The position numbers were made by a program, and so were the translations under genes. The notes under the pieces are model-generated. The model had not been told where the DNA came from. It saw nothing but the letters and a program-made list of their open reading frames with translations, and searched no databases. A stretch of DNA of 64,000 nucleotides, from assembly GCA_050084515.1 (NCBI GenBank), contig CM114271.1, positions 3,596,001 to 3,660,000 on the forward strand, read 5' to 3'. This document shows, in pieces, positions 46,201 through 58,776 of this stretch (positions are counted from its first letter, which is position 1; every line of letters begins with the position of its first letter). Source of the DNA: Blasia pusilla. Its lineage: Eukaryota > Marchantiophyta > Marchantiopsida > Blasiales.

Positions 46201-48455
46201 AAAGATAGATAACATTAGTGACAACAAACAGTCGGAAAAGAATATTTCCACTTTTTGATCAGGTTCCTTCTTGCACCCCTAAGCCGCACCTTAACCCCGG
46301 TTAGATCACTCCCTCCCTCTCTCTCTCCTTCGCCGTCCCTGGAACCTTCCTCTAAGGGTCGATCCCGGATTGATCCTCCCTTCCCTCCTGTGGTCCCACA
46401 CTTCCAGTGAGTGTGCATGCGGAGCGAGCTCAGGGAAGCGGATATACTTCGTGCTGTGAAATGAATGGGGGCATCATGCGGAGACTGTGACAGCCAGATG
46501 TCGTGGATGGGCACTGAGTATGACACGTTTTGATTCCTCGGCGAACGGAGCGACAGTGCTGCCAGCAGCTATTATTACGGGCGGTGTTCAATGGCCCGGG
46601 AACACCCGTCCGACGGCGGCCGGGTGCCGGGTGCCGGATCCCGGTTACGACTAAAGCTCCCGGGAGTCTGTCCGCGTTCTCGTCGGCCGGTGCCGGTGCC
46701 GGGCGCGCCGTCGGGAACGAGCCGGGGGCGTAGTAGAGCGTCGTCGCCGGGGAAGCAAGTCAAGTCACGGCGAGAAGGTGCGACCCGCGATTCACAGCGT
46801 CCGCCCTACAGCAGCACGGAGGGAGAAAAAACTAGGCGACGGGCTCCCAAGGCGCATTCTCGATCGTCGATCGAGTTTGGCAGAACTATTCCGACGGTTC
46901 GTAATACACTCAAAACTCCTCTCAACGGTTCCCCGTTGTCTCATCGGCGACCATGGTCTGTCTAATAATTGTTGTTTGATCCATCCGATGGAGAGCTCTG
47001 GGTCTCTGAGGTCCTACGCCCTCAGCCGTGAGAGGCGCCACGTGTCAAAAGCTCAATTTCTTATCATACAGCCCAATCCGAGTAGTCCATCAGTGGTGGG
47101 TATTGTCCCTTTTTTTAATGGTTTCTCTCTTCTTTGCCCGCGATTTGTTTTCCATGGTGAGGGGGTATTCCGATCTCATGGTATTCCTATCTGATGGACG
47201 GGAAAAGAGACATCATCCAACGTGTCTCGCTGTGGTGCCAGGACGATGCGAAGCGAGCGAACAAAGATACCCGCTCCTGTAAAGAAGTGTCGCTTGTCGG
47301 TCATTTCAGGGTTGGTCACAACTGGCCATATTCCTGGGAGGCCATTGGCCATACGGGGGAAAATATCGTGACTCCGGTCACTGTCACGTCCTGGCGTACG
47401 CGACGATGCGGAGAGCAAGATGAGCCGGGCAAGTGAGGCCTGCCACGTGGTACGGGGTTTACATAGTTCCCCCCCCCCCCACGATGCGGGGAACTATGTA
47501 AGGCCGATCGCCTTGGTTCGCAGGGGCAGTCTCAAGAGCCGCCCCACATTCTTTTACGTGGTAACTGCGTGACGCATGGGTCGCAAGCGACTCGCGGATA
47601 TTCATTCCCCCAAGTGATAAGTTGAAATATCATTAGGAGTGTATGCACGAATGGAACGCGGACACGGGGACATGCTCTGAGGAAAACCGAAGGAGTTTGG
47701 GGCTGGGCTACTTCGCTTCATTAAAAAAAACAAACCAACCAACCAACCAACCATGCATGCAACAACAAACTCGCCTGGGGAGAAGAGAAGGGGGGCAAAG
47801 AAAAACGAACAGACAGACTTTCGGGTGCAGGACGACGCGCGCCGGGAACCCGGGGAATCTCCTCAGGTACCGGTTTCAGCAGGTCAATATCGGTCCACCT
47901 GGAGGCGCGCGACTCGTGGCCCACACCGACAGGACGCAGTCTGGAGCCGACACGTGCAGTCCGCACTTGTGATCGCAGGTCGCCCTGTCGAGTTCCCGGT
48001 TCTCGCGGCCGCGCCACTTTCTCGGGAAAGGGAGCGTCTGGACAGCGCGCAGGATCGCTGAAGATCGGTGATGGACGAAGGCTTTGCCGGAGCGGAAGAC
48101 AGACCAGACAGAGTCGGAGTCGGAGTCGGAGTCAGAGTCAGAGATAGAGAGAGAGAGAGAGAGGGAGGGGGGATGGTCGTACGTAGGAAAGGATTAAGAG
48201 CCGCGTAACAACACAGCGCAGGTGCGGCAGAGCAGCAGCAGCTCTGCGTCTTCATCGTTATTTGTTGTTTTGTTTCTCGTTCTTCACCCGACCCCGGCGG
48301 GTTCCATCGGCGTCGGAGCTTCTCGCGACGCGAACGTTGTTCATCGGTACTTACGGACCACTTTCTTCCTTTCGGTTTCGCATTTTCGTCTTGCTCCTCC
48401 TGCGTCGCGTTCATGCTACGCGCTCCGTATCTGGTTCGGTTCAGTTTCGCGCGAG
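46201..48455 (+). promoter_or_regulatory. GC-rich upstream region of the GPT gene
   Basis: A sharp rise in GC and CpG begins near 46540, after the AT-rich stretch. Features include a C-run hairpin (47459-47501), a (GAGTCG)n/(GA)n tract at 48111-48173 and AACCAACC repeats near 47733. Overlapping open frames on both strands here (for example 47884-48621 on the minus strand) have repetitive composition and no domain, and I reject them. The likely transcription start and 5' UTR of GPT fall in the last few hundred bases. Promoter elements were not identified. Confidence 0.4.
47459..47501. repeat. 14-bp inverted repeat flanking a C-run
   Basis: Arms 47459-47472 and 47488-47501 are exact reverse complements (TTACATAGTTCCCC type). 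Between them lie further Cs and ACGATGC. It sits in the GC-rich upstream region of GPT, about 1.9 kb before its start codon. Confidence 0.85.
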
Positions 48456-49401
48456 GTGAGATCGCGGTTCTGCATAGAGGAAGGAATTGCGGTCTTGCAG
48501 GTTCAGGACTTCTTTTTTCTGTTGCCTTTTTCGTGTGTTTGGATCTGGTGTACCGTCTATGTCCGGTGGCTTCACGCGCACTCATGACTGAGTACGTGCT
48601 TCGTCTTCGAATTCGTCTCACTGGCGGATGTCAATGGTTCTTTGTGATCGAGATGTCGATCCTGGCTTGTACGCGCCTAACGAGAGAGTTTTTCTTTGTG
48701 TGTGCTGTTTCCCGGAATGTGTTGTGACTGATTTTTCACTGACTGTTGGACAGTGTGTGCTTGGATCGCATTTCGCGGTGATATGATCCTTCCGACTTTC
48801 CTCCTCCTCACCTCCTTTCAGCTGCTTATCCCCGCTTCAAGATGATTGGCTTTGTCGACGTCTGTTTCACTTCTTGGTCTTTTTTTCCCTTCTGTAGCTC
48901 CTTCGTTGCCATCTTTTTGAATTGCTGTCTATAGCCCTCCTCCTCCTCGAATGATGTCACAGTGTTCTTCGTCTCGTGTAGCTCGAGATCATGAATATCT
49001 AAGTGGTGCGTACGAGCTGCGGCACTGATTTTCCCGTTTACCCGGTGTAGGGCCGACGGACGGACGAGACATCTTCCCTTCGTTCAAATTTTCAAGTCAC
49101 TCCGCATTTTTTTTTGTCGTCCCTTTAGAGTCTGATTGTCGAGTGAGGTTGTAAGTGACACTCAAATGCGTAGAAAATGGCGCCCTCGATGCACTGCAGG
49201 CGGTAATCATTGTCCTCACCCCGATCGTCGAATTGGTGGTTCCCTTGATTTCTAGCATTTTCCGCTGGGCGATTCGTCGCCAAATCCTTCGATCTCCCTC
49301 TCCGCTTGCAAGTTTTGAGTCGCAAATACTTTGCATTGGGCACTGCACTATTAGTGTTCTATGCCGGCGATTCTGATTCCTACGTGTTGTCATCATGTCA
49401 G
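48456..49401 (+). other. Possible 5'-UTR intron of GPT
   Basis: A donor-like GAG|GTGAGA at 48456 and an acceptor-like ATGTCAG ending at 49401 would place the start codon three bases into the next exon (GCGATGG). The intervening sequence is T-rich and contains many ATGs that would otherwise precede the main start. Plant metabolite-transporter genes often have 5'-UTR introns. This is inference from splice-site appearance only. Confidence 0.35.
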
Positions 49402-49404
49402 GCG

Positions 49405-51919
49405 ATGGGAATCATGATGTTGCAGAGCCGGATGTCGGGGATTGTGGCGGTTAACCGAGGCGTCGCAGCTTCTATCAAGGGATGCGGCATCCGCCCTCTA
49501 GCGATCGCCAAACCAGTCACCGGATCTCGCCGATCTTGTCACTTGCAATTGAAGTCGGATGGTTTAGTGAAACCATTGGCGCTCACCGATTTGTCGCAAA
49601 AATCCCACTTATCTGGTCGATCTCTTGGTTTGGATTTCCCCCTACGTTTGGGCAGGGAGTCTAGGAAATCTGGATTGAAGGTTGAAGCCAAGGCTTATGA
49701 GGCTGCTGGAAATGCCGAACCGGGCAGTACAGGTGGAGCTGATAGCGCGGAAGTGGCGAAAGCGTCAGCGCAGAGGTTGAAGATAGGGGTCTACTTTGTC
49801 ACATGGTGGACTCTAAACGTGATTTTTAACATATATAACAAGAAGGTGCTGAATGTCTTCCCGTTCCCTTGGCTGACATCCACATTATCGCTGGCAGCTG
49901 GTGTGCTGATCATGGGGGTCTCATGGATCACAGGGCTGGCTGAAAAGCCTGATGTTGATCTCGACTTCTGGAAGGCCTTAGCACCGGTATGCGCTCTTTG
50001 CCTCGCCATGCTTGAGTTTGCATCCTGCCCGTCTGCTTGTCGCCTGCAATCGCGAGAACTTTTGTTTGGATTATTGACTTTCTTTGTAGAAGTCATGATT
50101 GTGGGGCAATGATTACCCTCCTACAGCGAAAGGTAGAGTAAGAAAGGTGCAATATACAGTGGTGGCTCCACTTCTTGATGCTCCTTGCTCATGAGCATGG
50201 GACTGAACTTTCTCAATTGCTTCTATTTGCTCCTGTAACACCGTTGCCTTCGAACCTCAACATCATTCTGTGGAGTCGTGGGTGCGATGACCATGGGGGG
50301 AAGGGTATCATATGGACCTTGTTTATTTCTGTCGTAATCATCTGTTGGGTTTGAGATATAGAGGGACTTGTCTCGGATCAAAACAGCCGAGTTTATGGTA
50401 GGATTGTCCCATGTAAATCAATGCATTCTTATTGGGCGGTCACTTGCTTAATGCAGGTAGCTCTTGCTCACACAATCGGCCATGTTGCAGCCACTGTCAG
50501 CATGTCCAAGGTAGCAGTTTCGTTCACTCACATCATTAAGAGTTCGGAGCCTGCTTTCAGTGTCATTGTCTCGCGTTTGCTCTTCGGCCAAAGTTACTCC
50601 TCCTCCGTGTACTTTTCTCTCTTACCCATCATTGGAGGTTGTGCCTTGGCGGCAGCAACAGAGCTCAACTTCAACATGACGGGTAACTGACACTCTTACA
50701 ATCTTGTTACTGTAACCAGTAGCCTTTTTATTTCTATCTTCCAGATCTGTATACCGGGTAAGTTAAATTGTGCCATGGGGCCACTGCATTGGCAGACAAT
50801 AGAAGGCAGATTGAAGGGTCCTATTCGCTTCCATTTCACGTGCCGAAAAGGAAATCAATGATCAAGGAATTTGCCGTATTTTTTCTATGACTGAAAGTTT
50901 GGTTAGTCACTTCACCGCCCAGTACTGCAGTCAAGAAGTAGGCAGGCTATATAGAGACGAAGGTTGGTGGGAACGGATGTTGCCTTTCGGTCCATGCTTT
51001 AATGTGAGCCTAACCTTCATGACATTGCCTTCGCAGGATTCGTGGGTGCCATGATCTCCAACATTGCTTTCGTTTTCAGAAACATATTTTCCAAGAAAGG
51101 AATGGTTGGAAAGTCGGTTGGAGGCATGAACTACTATGCATGTCTGAGTGTTCTGTCCCTCATCTTCCTTACACCTTTTGCCTTCATCATGGAAGGGCCA
51201 AAGATGTGGGCCCTAGGATGGGATACTGCCACAACCACCATTGGCCCACAGGTGTTCTGGTAAGTGTGGTTGGTTTCAGATTGCATTTGTATAACCCTTT
51301 CACATTTCTACCGCTATGATCCACATTACCTGAAACCTGTTTAATTGTAGTATTCTGCAGTGAATGTTACAGACTGGAATTTGGTGTGCCCACAGTCCTG
51401 CCTTGTTAGAGTTCATGATGATTTGTATGACTGTCTTTTGGATAAGAGAAATACTTCTGATCTAGCTGGGCTAATACTGTTTACTTTGATATACAGGTGG
51501 GTTGTTGCCCAGAGTGTCTTCTACCATTTATACAACCAGGTTTCCTACATGTCATTGAATGAAATTACACCTCTGACATTCAGCATCGGTAACACGATGA
51601 AGAGGGTCAGTGTCATTGTTGCATCAATCATTATCTTCCGAACACAATTGCGACCCGTCAATGCCGTTGGTGCATCTATTGCCATTCTTGGAACATTTTT
51701 GTATTCTCAGGTATGAGCTTGTCCTGAACACCATCATTTATTGCAGAAATAATACGTTGCAGATTCCTTTCATTAGAGGGTAGTGGAACTAAAGTTGTGA
51801 TATGGTGTACATATAATATGTCAGCTTGTTGAGTTTCTTGCAGGTCTTCTGCGGACAAAGTGTTTCTTGCTTGGTTAGCTGACTTTTTGATCTGTTCAAT
51901 TATGCAGGCTAAACAGTAA
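49405..51919 (+). CDS. GPT: Plastid glucose-6-phosphate/phosphate translocator
   Basis: It exchanges glucose-6-phosphate for phosphate (and triose phosphate) across the inner plastid envelope, feeding starch synthesis and the oxidative pentose-phosphate pathway. Exons: 49405-49986, 50457-50682, 51037-51259, 51497-51710, 51908-51919. Introns are GT-AG, phases agree, and the total is 418 codons; the last exon encodes only Ala-Lys-Gln and stop. The first 110 or so residues are rich in Ser, Arg, Lys and Gly and lack acidic clusters, like a chloroplast transit peptide. The membrane part starts at YFVTWWTLNVIFNIYNKKVL. HTIGHVAATVSMSKVAVSF, MNYYACLS, FYHLYNQVSYMS and NTMKRVSVIVASIIIFRT follow, diagnostic of GPT rather than triose-phosphate or PEP translocators. 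The C-terminal FLYSQAKQ is typical. No defect is seen. Which GPT paralogue it is cannot be decided. Confidence 0.95.
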
Positions 51920-52647
51920 AAGATATTGAGGAAAAAGCTAGCAGACTTATGGACTCAAATTCAAAGCGATCATCGGCCACTCCCTCTTCCCGATGACTCT
52001 GCATCTATCTTGCTGTTGCAGCATTCTTCCTACTGCCGAGAAGATGTGCAGGAGCTTTGAGCTTTTAGCACGATCTTATTGAAAGACGAATGCCTTTACT
52101 TTCACTTCCCATGCAAAGACGTTTCATTGTTTTCCTCTCTTGCCACTTTAGATAGTGAGAAAGCAGATTCACCCCTGGTTTGTACCCAGAGGATCTTTGC
52201 GTCCTTCTGTCATGAAAGCCATCGAACTACCTGCACTAAGTCGGACTGTTGTGCATATCTGGAAAGGGAATTGGACGCCGTTGCTACTCTTGTAACATTT
52301 TGCAGTGTAGAATGATGTCGTCAGTAGCTGCAATACTGTTAACCATCGTTTTCGGAATTATTCTTTGACCGTAATTGATGAGATCATTTGACTGACGAGT
52401 GACAGCTTGATGATCATGTACCATGTGAAATTATTATAATTTTGTAGTGGGGGGTTTAGGGGGGGAAGTAGATGGGAGTTGCTAGGGCGGACATTATGTT
52501 CCTCTGGAAGACCGGAGCTTGGTTGTTACCCATTAAATATATTGACAGCTCTGGAGCTTCCGGCCCCAGTGACCTCCCGTGGACCTGTCAACGTTACGTG
52601 CTTTGTGCGTCATCATGTGCCCTTGAATTCAGAAAAAGGATCAAAAG
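51920..52647 (+). other. 3' region of GPT and intergenic sequence
   Basis: It includes the GPT 3' UTR. Transcription probably ends within about 500 bp, where AT-rich words such as AATTATTATAATTTTG (52430-52446) could serve as polyadenylation signals. There is no second gene. Confidence 0.4.
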
Positions 52648-52860
52648 CGTCCATACGTCCATATTCCCCCTCTTGTTTGGTGTTTGGAATTTGTCCGTGA
52701 CTTGTTTGTAGCGTCTGCCCAGTGAGACAAAAGCTTCCAGTGTCTAATAGCCCACGTCCAAACGTGCAAATTCCCTCTCCTGTTTGGTTTTTGGAATTCG
52801 TTGTGGATTTGTTTCTAGTGGTTGCCCAGTTAGACAAAAGCTTCCAGCGTCTAATGGCCC
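52648..52860 (+). repeat. Tandem duplication, period about 106 bp
   Basis: Copy A (about 52648-52753) and copy B (about 52754-52860) share the order CGTCCA(T/A)ACGT, TGTTTGG, TTGGAATT, GACAAAAGCTTCCAG and TCTAAT(A/G)GCCC. They are diverged by point changes but aligned throughout. An open frame of 218 codons starting at 52722 crosses it and is probably not a gene. Confidence 0.8.
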
Positions 52861-55800
52861 TCTGCGCATCATGCGTCACTCATGTGAATGTGGGCCACGA
52901 GATGACGATCCGAGCGATACGCTCTCTCACTCACGTGTGCAGCTTTGATCACCCACTGCGAAGGTTCTGCCCCCGTGAAAGCTGCCACCTTCAATTCTGC
53001 GGTTTCGTTTTCATCTCAGCCCCATGTGTCACTCGATGCCGCGAAACCGGTCAGCGATCGCATACACAACCAGCGACTGTCGCGATCGGGTCCCGCCGAG
53101 TTAATACTCATTCGCCGATGGCGAAAGCTTCTAGTTTACAACTCCTTAGACTCACGTACTCTAGTTGCATGAACGCTGCGCAGCCGTCCGTCCGCCGTCA
53201 CGGCGGAGCACTCCCGTCGGCCGGACTCTTGTATAGGGTCATCTGGCAAGACCCCCCCGGCCTACGAAGCTTTTATGTATCTAAACGTCAGGAACTGACC
53301 GGAGACAGTGGCTACCGACTCTCTCCTAAATATCGTGCTGCATTTCCACTATTCCAGTGTTATTTCCAGTCTTCCTAATTTATTCCAATACAAATGTTAC
53401 TCATAAGGTGTCTATGCCATTATCGTGTAATCCGGAAAGAAAGAGATATTATGTATGTTTTTTAGTAGCACGTCAAATATTTTCTTGCTATCATCGACAT
53501 GTTCGCGAATAAGAAGAACTTACTGTAAAAAAGAGTCGGGGAAAATAACATTCTTTTGTGATATCTCGGAAACTATTAAACATGTGTTTACTAGCCCGTC
53601 TCAGATTGCGCTCCATGGTGTGGAACATCCGTGTGTACTAATTTCTTAGAGTTATCCGCAGCTTCCTGCTAGATCCTCGAACCCTGCCCAACTCCAGAGT
53701 ATTTAACTCGGAGGGAGTCACAATTGAAAAAGACCCCATGTTGGAAAGCACGTTCATATTTGCACACTTTTTGAAAGAGCCTTAAACCTCTATGAAAGTA
53801 GAAGGGAACGAGAGCCCTAGCACACTCTTGTTTGTCTAATCTTTTCCATATTCCAATTCCATAGAAGCACACTCTCGTTTGTCTAATCTATTCGAATTCC
53901 ATAGTAAACCCACAAACTAGACTACTTTGTTCATTCAAGATTTATTCAATGATTTTTTCAGATTATATTTTTTCATAATATGATAGGTAACAATTTGTAA
54001 ATTCTTTGGTGCTATCTGTTGTATACAATCATCTGTAAATCATTACACGACGTACATCTTTGTGTAGTACAACATATCTCAAGGGTTCACAATGCTCACC
54101 AACACACCATGGGACCCCGCACCCATGTCCACAACATGTGCTCTTATCATATAGCTATTTGTAGGAGGTATAAACCTCCTGGTGTCTTATGATTTTGAAA
54201 CGGACTCTGCAATGACTCGGAATTCAGTACTTCCAATCCTAAAGTAGCAATCCAACCAAGCATTTGATTATGAGATTGTGCTCTAGAGTCCATTAACACA
54301 CACTTTAGATAATATACAATACTAGAAGGTAATAGCAAACAAAACACTCCCCTAGATTTGCATCATGTCTCACCAATGCATCAATTCTAGCTAATGTTGG
54401 AAAATGCATCATCATCACATCAACCATATGCCGCTCTACTCACATTACAAAGGCTCAAAGGCTACTTTCAATTGCGTCGTCTCTATTTCCTTACGGTTGG
54501 TGGTGGAACTCCACCGCCACCACTTGTCGTTTCTCACAAACCATATCCCGCTATATGTCAAATCACCACTACTAGTTCTTACGTCGCCATAACCTTTAAA
54601 AATTTTAGAGAATACACAATCACTAGTAGCAACTACATGCTCCTAATACTCACACACAACCACTCATCAATACATAGCAAAATCCTATACCTTGTGGACC
54701 ATTCTATGATGAAAATCAATTGGGAAACACACAATTGTATGAATCATGGAAGTGCCTGAACCAAAAACTACCCCTTATGTGAGGGAATCCATGCACCACT
54801 AATACCACCTTGCCCTAGCTTGTGAGCAGATGACCATTGATATTTTCGATAGGAAAGACTAAGCTTGTTGCTTGTAGAAACATACATAGCATGGTAGAGG
54901 GAATTGCCCTTTTTTAAAGCACGAAAGTGAGAAATCTATATTATTATTGGAGAGCGCCTCTTTGATTTTCAACCAACTCTCCTTTGGACATGTGATATTT
55001 TTAACCAAGCATGTCTTGATAGGTGTGTTTGGCTAATTTAGAGTCAATTTTTGAGAGCTCAATTTAGCAACCGTGAGTGTCTATTCAAGGTAAGTTGGGG
55101 TACGTCATTGCACTGTAAGTGGCTAATGATGGGTAATTCAAACTTCCCATAGTTAGCCTAGAGTACCTACTAGTACACGGGCCACAAGGCTAATATATAT
55201 TGTATGAGAAAAGCCATCCACTTACTTGTTTTGAGTAGCATTGATGGATAGCTTGGTGTAAAAGGTATTTACATTCTACTCCGAGATGCTCCAAGTCTTG
55301 GATGTTAAGAGGTAAGTTGTCACTCAACAAGCTCTGAATAGAGTTATTGGAGAGCTTGCAAAACAGTGAGCATGGGAAAGAGAATATTACCTATAATCTC
55401 ATTTTCTAGTAGCGCATATTTGATAGATATCATGTGGATTAAGAATATTTACCGATATTTTATATGGCTGAATTTTGTTCGGGCCCAATTTTCAAATTCT
55501 TGTATGCCCAATCTTCAATTAGAACCCCAAAACAGATACATCTTATGAGGGGGGCATCTTGTAGCGATTGACATCTTTTAAACATCATCGAGCCCATTAG
55601 ATGCCACTCAACCCGATCGTGTTGCATTTAAACTCGCAACCACCAAGGTACACCTATTTATCTCACAAATTTTTTTTCTTAACTTTCTAAAACCTGAATT
55701 TTTACAAAGACACTAGCTTCTCCATATCAATATCTCATTCAACAATTTTTGCGCCCATTCAAAAATCATGGGATTTACAAGATGACCTTACAAAGAATAC

Positions 55801-55997
55801 CCATTCCTAATGTCCATCTCAAACAACTCCTCCAAATATTTGTTGCTCGCTAGGACCCATAGACAAAATCCATACTGTTAAGGGAGGATGACTTCTTCAT
55901 TTTCAAACACTACATGGACCCTAAAAACATGGGTGGCATATTTTCTTTTTCCAAACCAATAAAACATGGTTATCCGTCTATTTCATATAGGTTGGAC
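52861..55997. other. Non-coding, no recognised gene
   Basis: 53000-53300 is moderately GC-rich. The rest is AT-rich. 54933-54990 resembles 209-270. No domains, RNA genes or element ends were recognised. The longest open frame (52722-53378, plus) is not protein-like beyond composition. Confidence 0.45.
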
Positions 55998-56375
55998 ACT
56001 AGTGCACTAAAAGTCGCCACCTTTTCTTGCCAAAGAGGACCTATGAGGGTAGATCCCATGAATGTAACGTCCTCTTAACCCAAGGGCTTCACTAAATTTT
56101 CTGCCCCCAAAAGTTTTGGGCACAAGAAATGTCCAACGTCCTAGCAACCCTCATAGCCTGAAAATCCAGTTATACAACAACTTCTGCCATGAACATTGGT
56201 ATACTAAAAGGACTTGAATTTGCCACCTTATTTTTCCAAGAGGACCTAGTAAGGATACCATCTCATGGACATACCATCCTTGCAACTCGGGGTGTCGCTA
56301 AGTTTCACGGACTCAAAATTTTTGGGCAACAAATATGCGTAACATCATGACAACCCTCTTAATTGGAATATCAAA
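55998..56375 (+). repeat. Imperfect tandem duplication, period about 205 bp
   Basis: The two copies share, in order, ACTAAAAG, GCCACCTT, CCAAGAGGACCTA-type, ATCCCATGAATGTA/ATCTCATGGACATA, a TTTTGGGCA block and CAACCCTC. They are clearly homologous but well diverged. Function unknown. Confidence 0.65.
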
Positions 56376-56519
56376 TAAATTGAATTCTTTTGCCATTCGT
56401 ATCAAAAACTCGATCTCGACTGGCTATGTAGTCCGTCGATAAAATGAACTCTAATGTTATCGATATGAAAAATTTGGTCTGGACAAACCATGACATCCAA
56501 CCATAGACCCTTAAATTGC

Positions 56520-57759
56520 CCTATTGACCGATTTTTTGTGTGAAAGAGTGGCACGCAGAAGCGCTGTCCAATTTTCGATAGGAATTGAGTATGGGGGTGG
56601 ATTGCTCCATGCTGGTGCTCTTGGGAGCACCATGTAGCTTGCTGATTTGTGTTCTCACAGGTTTTATATTTTCGTTGGAAAAAATCAGCGCGGAAGCGCT
56701 GCAAAATTTTGTGTAGGAGAAAGAGACATTGGGATTTACAACAATCCCTGTCAGTTTTTACTTGAATCTTTGATTCAAAATATTTTTGACTCTGTTGTAG
56801 ATCGTAAAGCTGTACACGCTGTGCATTAAACAGTGCACAATTTGGAGTTGCGAGCAAAAATTTATGGTCAATCTTGCAAAACTGCCATTGCTAGGCAATT
56901 TTTAGGGTTAAATTGTTCAAACCCTAAACCAGCTGCTGCCTCGACGGCGGCCGCCACCGCCTAGCGCTACTTCAAGCCGCGTCCAGCCTTTTTCCATCCT
57001 TGGTTGCCATTGCAGCCATTACAAAGTGGAGGGTCTTCCACGACCACCGTTGATTCTCTAACTTGCGCCGCCACCACCTACTTTGGTTTGGCGGCCACCG
57101 TCATTGCAGTTTCGCCATCAACCAATGATGGCAGGTGACCTCGGGTTATGGTGTTTGAGTTTTCATTTCATGTTGCTATGTTTTGATTGGTAGCCGCTCG
57201 ACGACGATCGAGAACCGTGCCGTGACGCCCGTAGCCGCAACGCGCCGCCGAATGTCGCGTCGTGTCGTTCATGGCCGCACCGTCTCGATCGCAGAGCCGC
57301 TCCTTCACTAAGGAGCATAGCTGATTAGTGAAGGAGCTGATGGAGGAGAGTATGCCGCCAAGTTCTGCACCCCATTCTTGAGTGTCGTGTCATTTGTAGC
57401 CCTTCCGTGCCGCTAGTGCCGCATCGGACCGCCGAACGTGCACCGCACATCGATGAGCAGCGTCAGTACGAGAGGAGTACAACTTGCTCATTGGAGGAGT
57501 TGTCTTCACAATCGAGTTGGGGTTGAGATTTGCAGTTGCTGAGTACCAACATTGACATTATTGTCAGGTTACCCATTCTGGTCCCTTACCTTGCACGTGT
57601 GAGGAATTTCCGAATATTGGGAAGTTATTTGGGATATTATTTCGTGCTAACGCTCTGAATGATGTATGGGTTTAGGGGACATAGACCTATGTGGGATGTC
57701 CAGAGTTGAGGATGGTTTGTCGATGAGACGATTGATCAGTTGATTTGCCGGACCCTGCC
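56520..57759 (+). repeat. Gypsy-family LTR/leader sequence, copy 3 (left part)
   Basis: 56520-56850 matches 10067-10345, and 57190-57759 matches 15040-15600. These two parts lie 5 kb apart at the other locus, where a LINE intervenes, but are adjacent here. So this copy shows the undisrupted order. The leader is interrupted at 57759/57760 by a solo LTR and resumes at 58777. Confidence 0.72.
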
Positions 57760-58776
57760 TAGCGTGCCCCTACTCTCCTTGAACGTTAATCTTGTTGTTG
57801 CGGAAGCGTGCATTCAGTAGGTCACGCTCTCAACGCTGATCTGCATCCAAACACGGACTCTAGTTAGTCGGGTCTTGGATCAATCAGCGGGCTAACTTTC
57901 CGAGTTCTCGTCTCGGTCTCTCATCAAGCTCAACCTTCCTTGTTTTGCGGTTTACAACACGGGCAAGTCTTGAAAGACTTGGGATAGACTTTCTGGTCGG
58001 TTTAGGAATCTCAAATGGCGTTTTGCGCTTGGCAGTTCCAACTCTCCGATGGACATCCAATGAGTCCCTAATTGAGACTCGCACAAAGTGAATCTCGGGT
58101 TGGAATCCAAGTGTGGCGTACAAAGTCCACTCCCTTGGATCACGTTTGGGTTTCGAGTTCCAACGCCAAACTCCTGTTCCATCCCGTGCCTATGAGACGC
58201 CGTTTGGTGCTCCAAGTGGGGATTCGTGTTCCAAGACATCTTGGAGAGACTCCTACCTTACTAGTACTTATGGGGATCTCCGGGGTTCCCTACATTAAGG
58301 GAAAGACACCCGGGCCTCTCCAATTGGCCCTCAACCCGATTGCTCTCGCAGCCGTTTACGGCCAATATCTCAGTATGTACTTATGCGTTTGCTAAGATCT
58401 TTGGTGCGTTGGAAGCGTCTCAAGATAAGATTTCCAACGCGCTCTTACTTGTCTTGAATGCATCTTGGGGCTAAACTTTATGGTCCAAAATACTATCAAA
58501 TTCCCCAAACACTAGTCGTGTTCCAAAACTTGTTCTCACCTCTTTAGCAACCAATCTTCCAAGACTCAACTCATCTCAAGTCTTGGCTCGCATTTGGTCT
58601 AGGTTTCCTGGTCGCAACCACTAATGCATGAAACGCACAACTCTGTTTTGCGTTTCGTCTCTTGGACTTTTCCAAGAGATCTTTCCAAACGCCTCTCCAA
58701 AGCGCGAACATCCACTTGAGTTATGATGTTCCGCTTGGCGCCTATTTGGTGGTGTTTGGTTATGAGGGTCGCGACA
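57760..58776 (-). mobile_element. Solo LTR of the chromovirus family
   Basis: It aligns from end to end with the LTR at 4533-5531 (shared CCCCTACTCTCCTTGAACG at the left end, GGTTATGAGGGTCGCGACA at the right, versus GGTCATGAGGGTTGCGACA). The left terminus is mutated (TAGCG for TGTCG). Flanks CTGCC (57755-57759) and GTGCC (58777-58781) form a nearly perfect 5-bp target duplication. The uninterrupted target is visible near 15600-15630. It is the usual product of recombination between the two LTRs of a full element. Confidence 0.88.

Noticed and set aside
46591-46965. 124-codon frame in the GC-rich island
   Set aside because: Pro/Arg/Gly-rich composition artefact. Overlapping frames of similar length exist on the other strand.
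47884-48621. 245-codon minus-strand open frame
   Set aside because: It overlaps the GPT leader and consists largely of translated (GAGTCG)n/(GA)n repeats. No domain and no supporting gene structure.
49306-49404. Upstream extension of the GPT frame
   Set aside because: The frame is open but has no in-frame ATG before 49405, and an acceptor-like site ends at 49401.
51360-51496. Extra GPT coding sequence before exon 4
   Set aside because: The frame is open by chance. The protein aligns only if exon 3 ends in TG at 51259 and exon 4 starts at 51497.
49405-51919. Triose-phosphate/phosphate translocator
   Set aside because: Same superfamily, but the HTIGHVAATVSMSKVAVSF, FYHLYNQVSYMS and FLYSQAKQ motifs are of the glucose-6-phosphate branch.
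52722-53378. 218-codon plus-strand open frame
   Set aside because: It starts inside a tandem duplication, has no recognisable domain, and looks like a chance frame in moderately GC-rich DNA.
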